From positions 620,001 to 684,000 of the forward strand of contig JAYQNS010000004.1 of NCBI GenBank assembly GCA_038144425.1: a DNA stretch of 64,000 bases, given 5' to 3'. Shown piece by piece: positions 63,868 through 64,000 of the stretch; positions within the stretch are counted from its first letter, which is position 1, and every line of letters begins with the position of its first letter. Made by a program: the position numbers and the translations under genes. Source of the DNA: Salivita marina. GTDB lineage: Bacteria; Pseudomonadota; Gammaproteobacteria; Pseudomonadales; Azotimanducaceae. The notes below the pieces were generated by a model. The model ran no database searches. It was not told the origin of the DNA and worked only from the letters and a program-made list of their open reading frames with translations.

Positions 63868-64000
63868 CTAGGCCACCGCCGGCTCGAGAAGGGTCAGGCG
63901 CTGCGCCGTTGCGTCGAGGCGGACCCGCGCCCCCACCGGCACCACGGCCTGATCGTCGATGTGGCCAATCATGAGCCCGCGCAGGCAGGGCGTCCCTGGC
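63868..64000 (-). CDS. LD-carboxypeptidase C-terminus, cut by window edge
   Basis: The minus frame ending with TAG at 63868-63870 reads PCLRGLMIGHIDDQAVVPVG and then ARVRLDATAQRLTLLEPAV. This matches the C-terminal part of the S66 LD-carboxypeptidase (LdcA) family, with a GHIDDQ version of the usual GHVPDQ containing the active-site His. The nucleophile and the rest lie outside the window. Confidence 0.7.
   Translation of the reverse strand, partial: PGTPCLRGLMIGHIDDQAVVPVGARVRLDATAQRLTLLEPAVA

Noticed and set aside
1..64000. CRISPR arrays, insertion sequences, prophage or toxin-antitoxin modules
   Set aside because: No regularly spaced repeats, transposases, integrases, phage genes or typical small antitoxin pairs were found on either strand.

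Overview
This 64 kb window is GC-rich (roughly two thirds G+C by eye), densely coded bacterial chromosome. The gene order hfq-hflX-hflK-hflC-DUF2065-hisZ-purA, the block miaA-mutL-amidase-tsaE-nnr-queG-orn-rsgA-rhodanese-psd, rpsF-rpsR-rplI-dnaB-alr, and DUF1249-parE-parC all match the core layout known from Pseudomonas and relatives. EF-P with Lys34, EpmA, LpxL-type acyltransferases and an LpxO-like hydroxylase also fit a Gram-negative gammaproteobacterium of the Pseudomonadales/Cellvibrionales kind. The FliK-like and FlhB-like genes suggest it is flagellated. No genus can be named from the sequence.

Layout. 0-5 kb: end of a flagellar fliK-like gene, an flhB C-terminal paralogue, a secreted Sel1-repeat protein, and a cytochrome b561 facing a cytochrome c'. 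3.9-7.05 kb: isoprenoid genes xseB-ispA-dxs. 7.04-13.07 kb (minus strand): glyA-nrdR-ribD-ribBA-ribH-nusB-thiL; ribE is missing from its usual place. 13.2-17.4 kb: a quinone-reductase-like oxidoreductase (frameshifted), ettA and a serine hydrolase. 17.4-26.9 kb (minus): rpsF-rpsR-rplI, a terminator, then dnaB-alr-radA running with start/stop overlaps into an accessory set (secreted alpha/beta hydrolase, kynureninase, NTF2-like protein, hotdog thioesterase, EEP phosphodiesterase). 27-33 kb (minus): rlmB-rnr, then lipid A genes (LpxO-like, two LpxL-like) and tRNA-Leu(CAG). 33.1-35.9 kb: folE2, a Trm112-like protein and pyk. 35.9-50.3 kb (mostly minus): purA back to nnr, with queG on plus and orn convergent. 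50.4-54.5 kb: rsgA-rhodanese-psd facing epmA-efp. 54.6-57.8 kb: a disturbed zone with an epmB remnant, a broken serB, a frameshifted low-GC DUF418 gene and about 400 bp without a convincing gene. 57.8-64 kb: a YtjB/AhpA-like membrane protein, then parC, parE, DUF1249 and the end of an LD-carboxypeptidase on minus.

The most notable feature is the number of interrupted core genes: dnaB (one-base loss in a homopolymer, exactly in the inter-domain linker, leaving a TTGA start/stop overlap), dxs (single TAA codon), serB (frame change plus stop), a zinc-type oxidoreductase and DUF418 (single-base losses), and epmB (large deletion). Several of these are essential in most bacteria, so base-level assembly error is the leading explanation for the small lesions. 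The epmB remnant and the low-GC DUF418 insertion look like real genome change. I found no CRISPR array, prophage, insertion sequence or clearly new multi-gene system. The most interesting leads are the split dnaB, the epmA/efp pair without epmB, the kynureninase set fused to the replication operon, and an LpxL paralogue that lacks its acidic catalytic residue.
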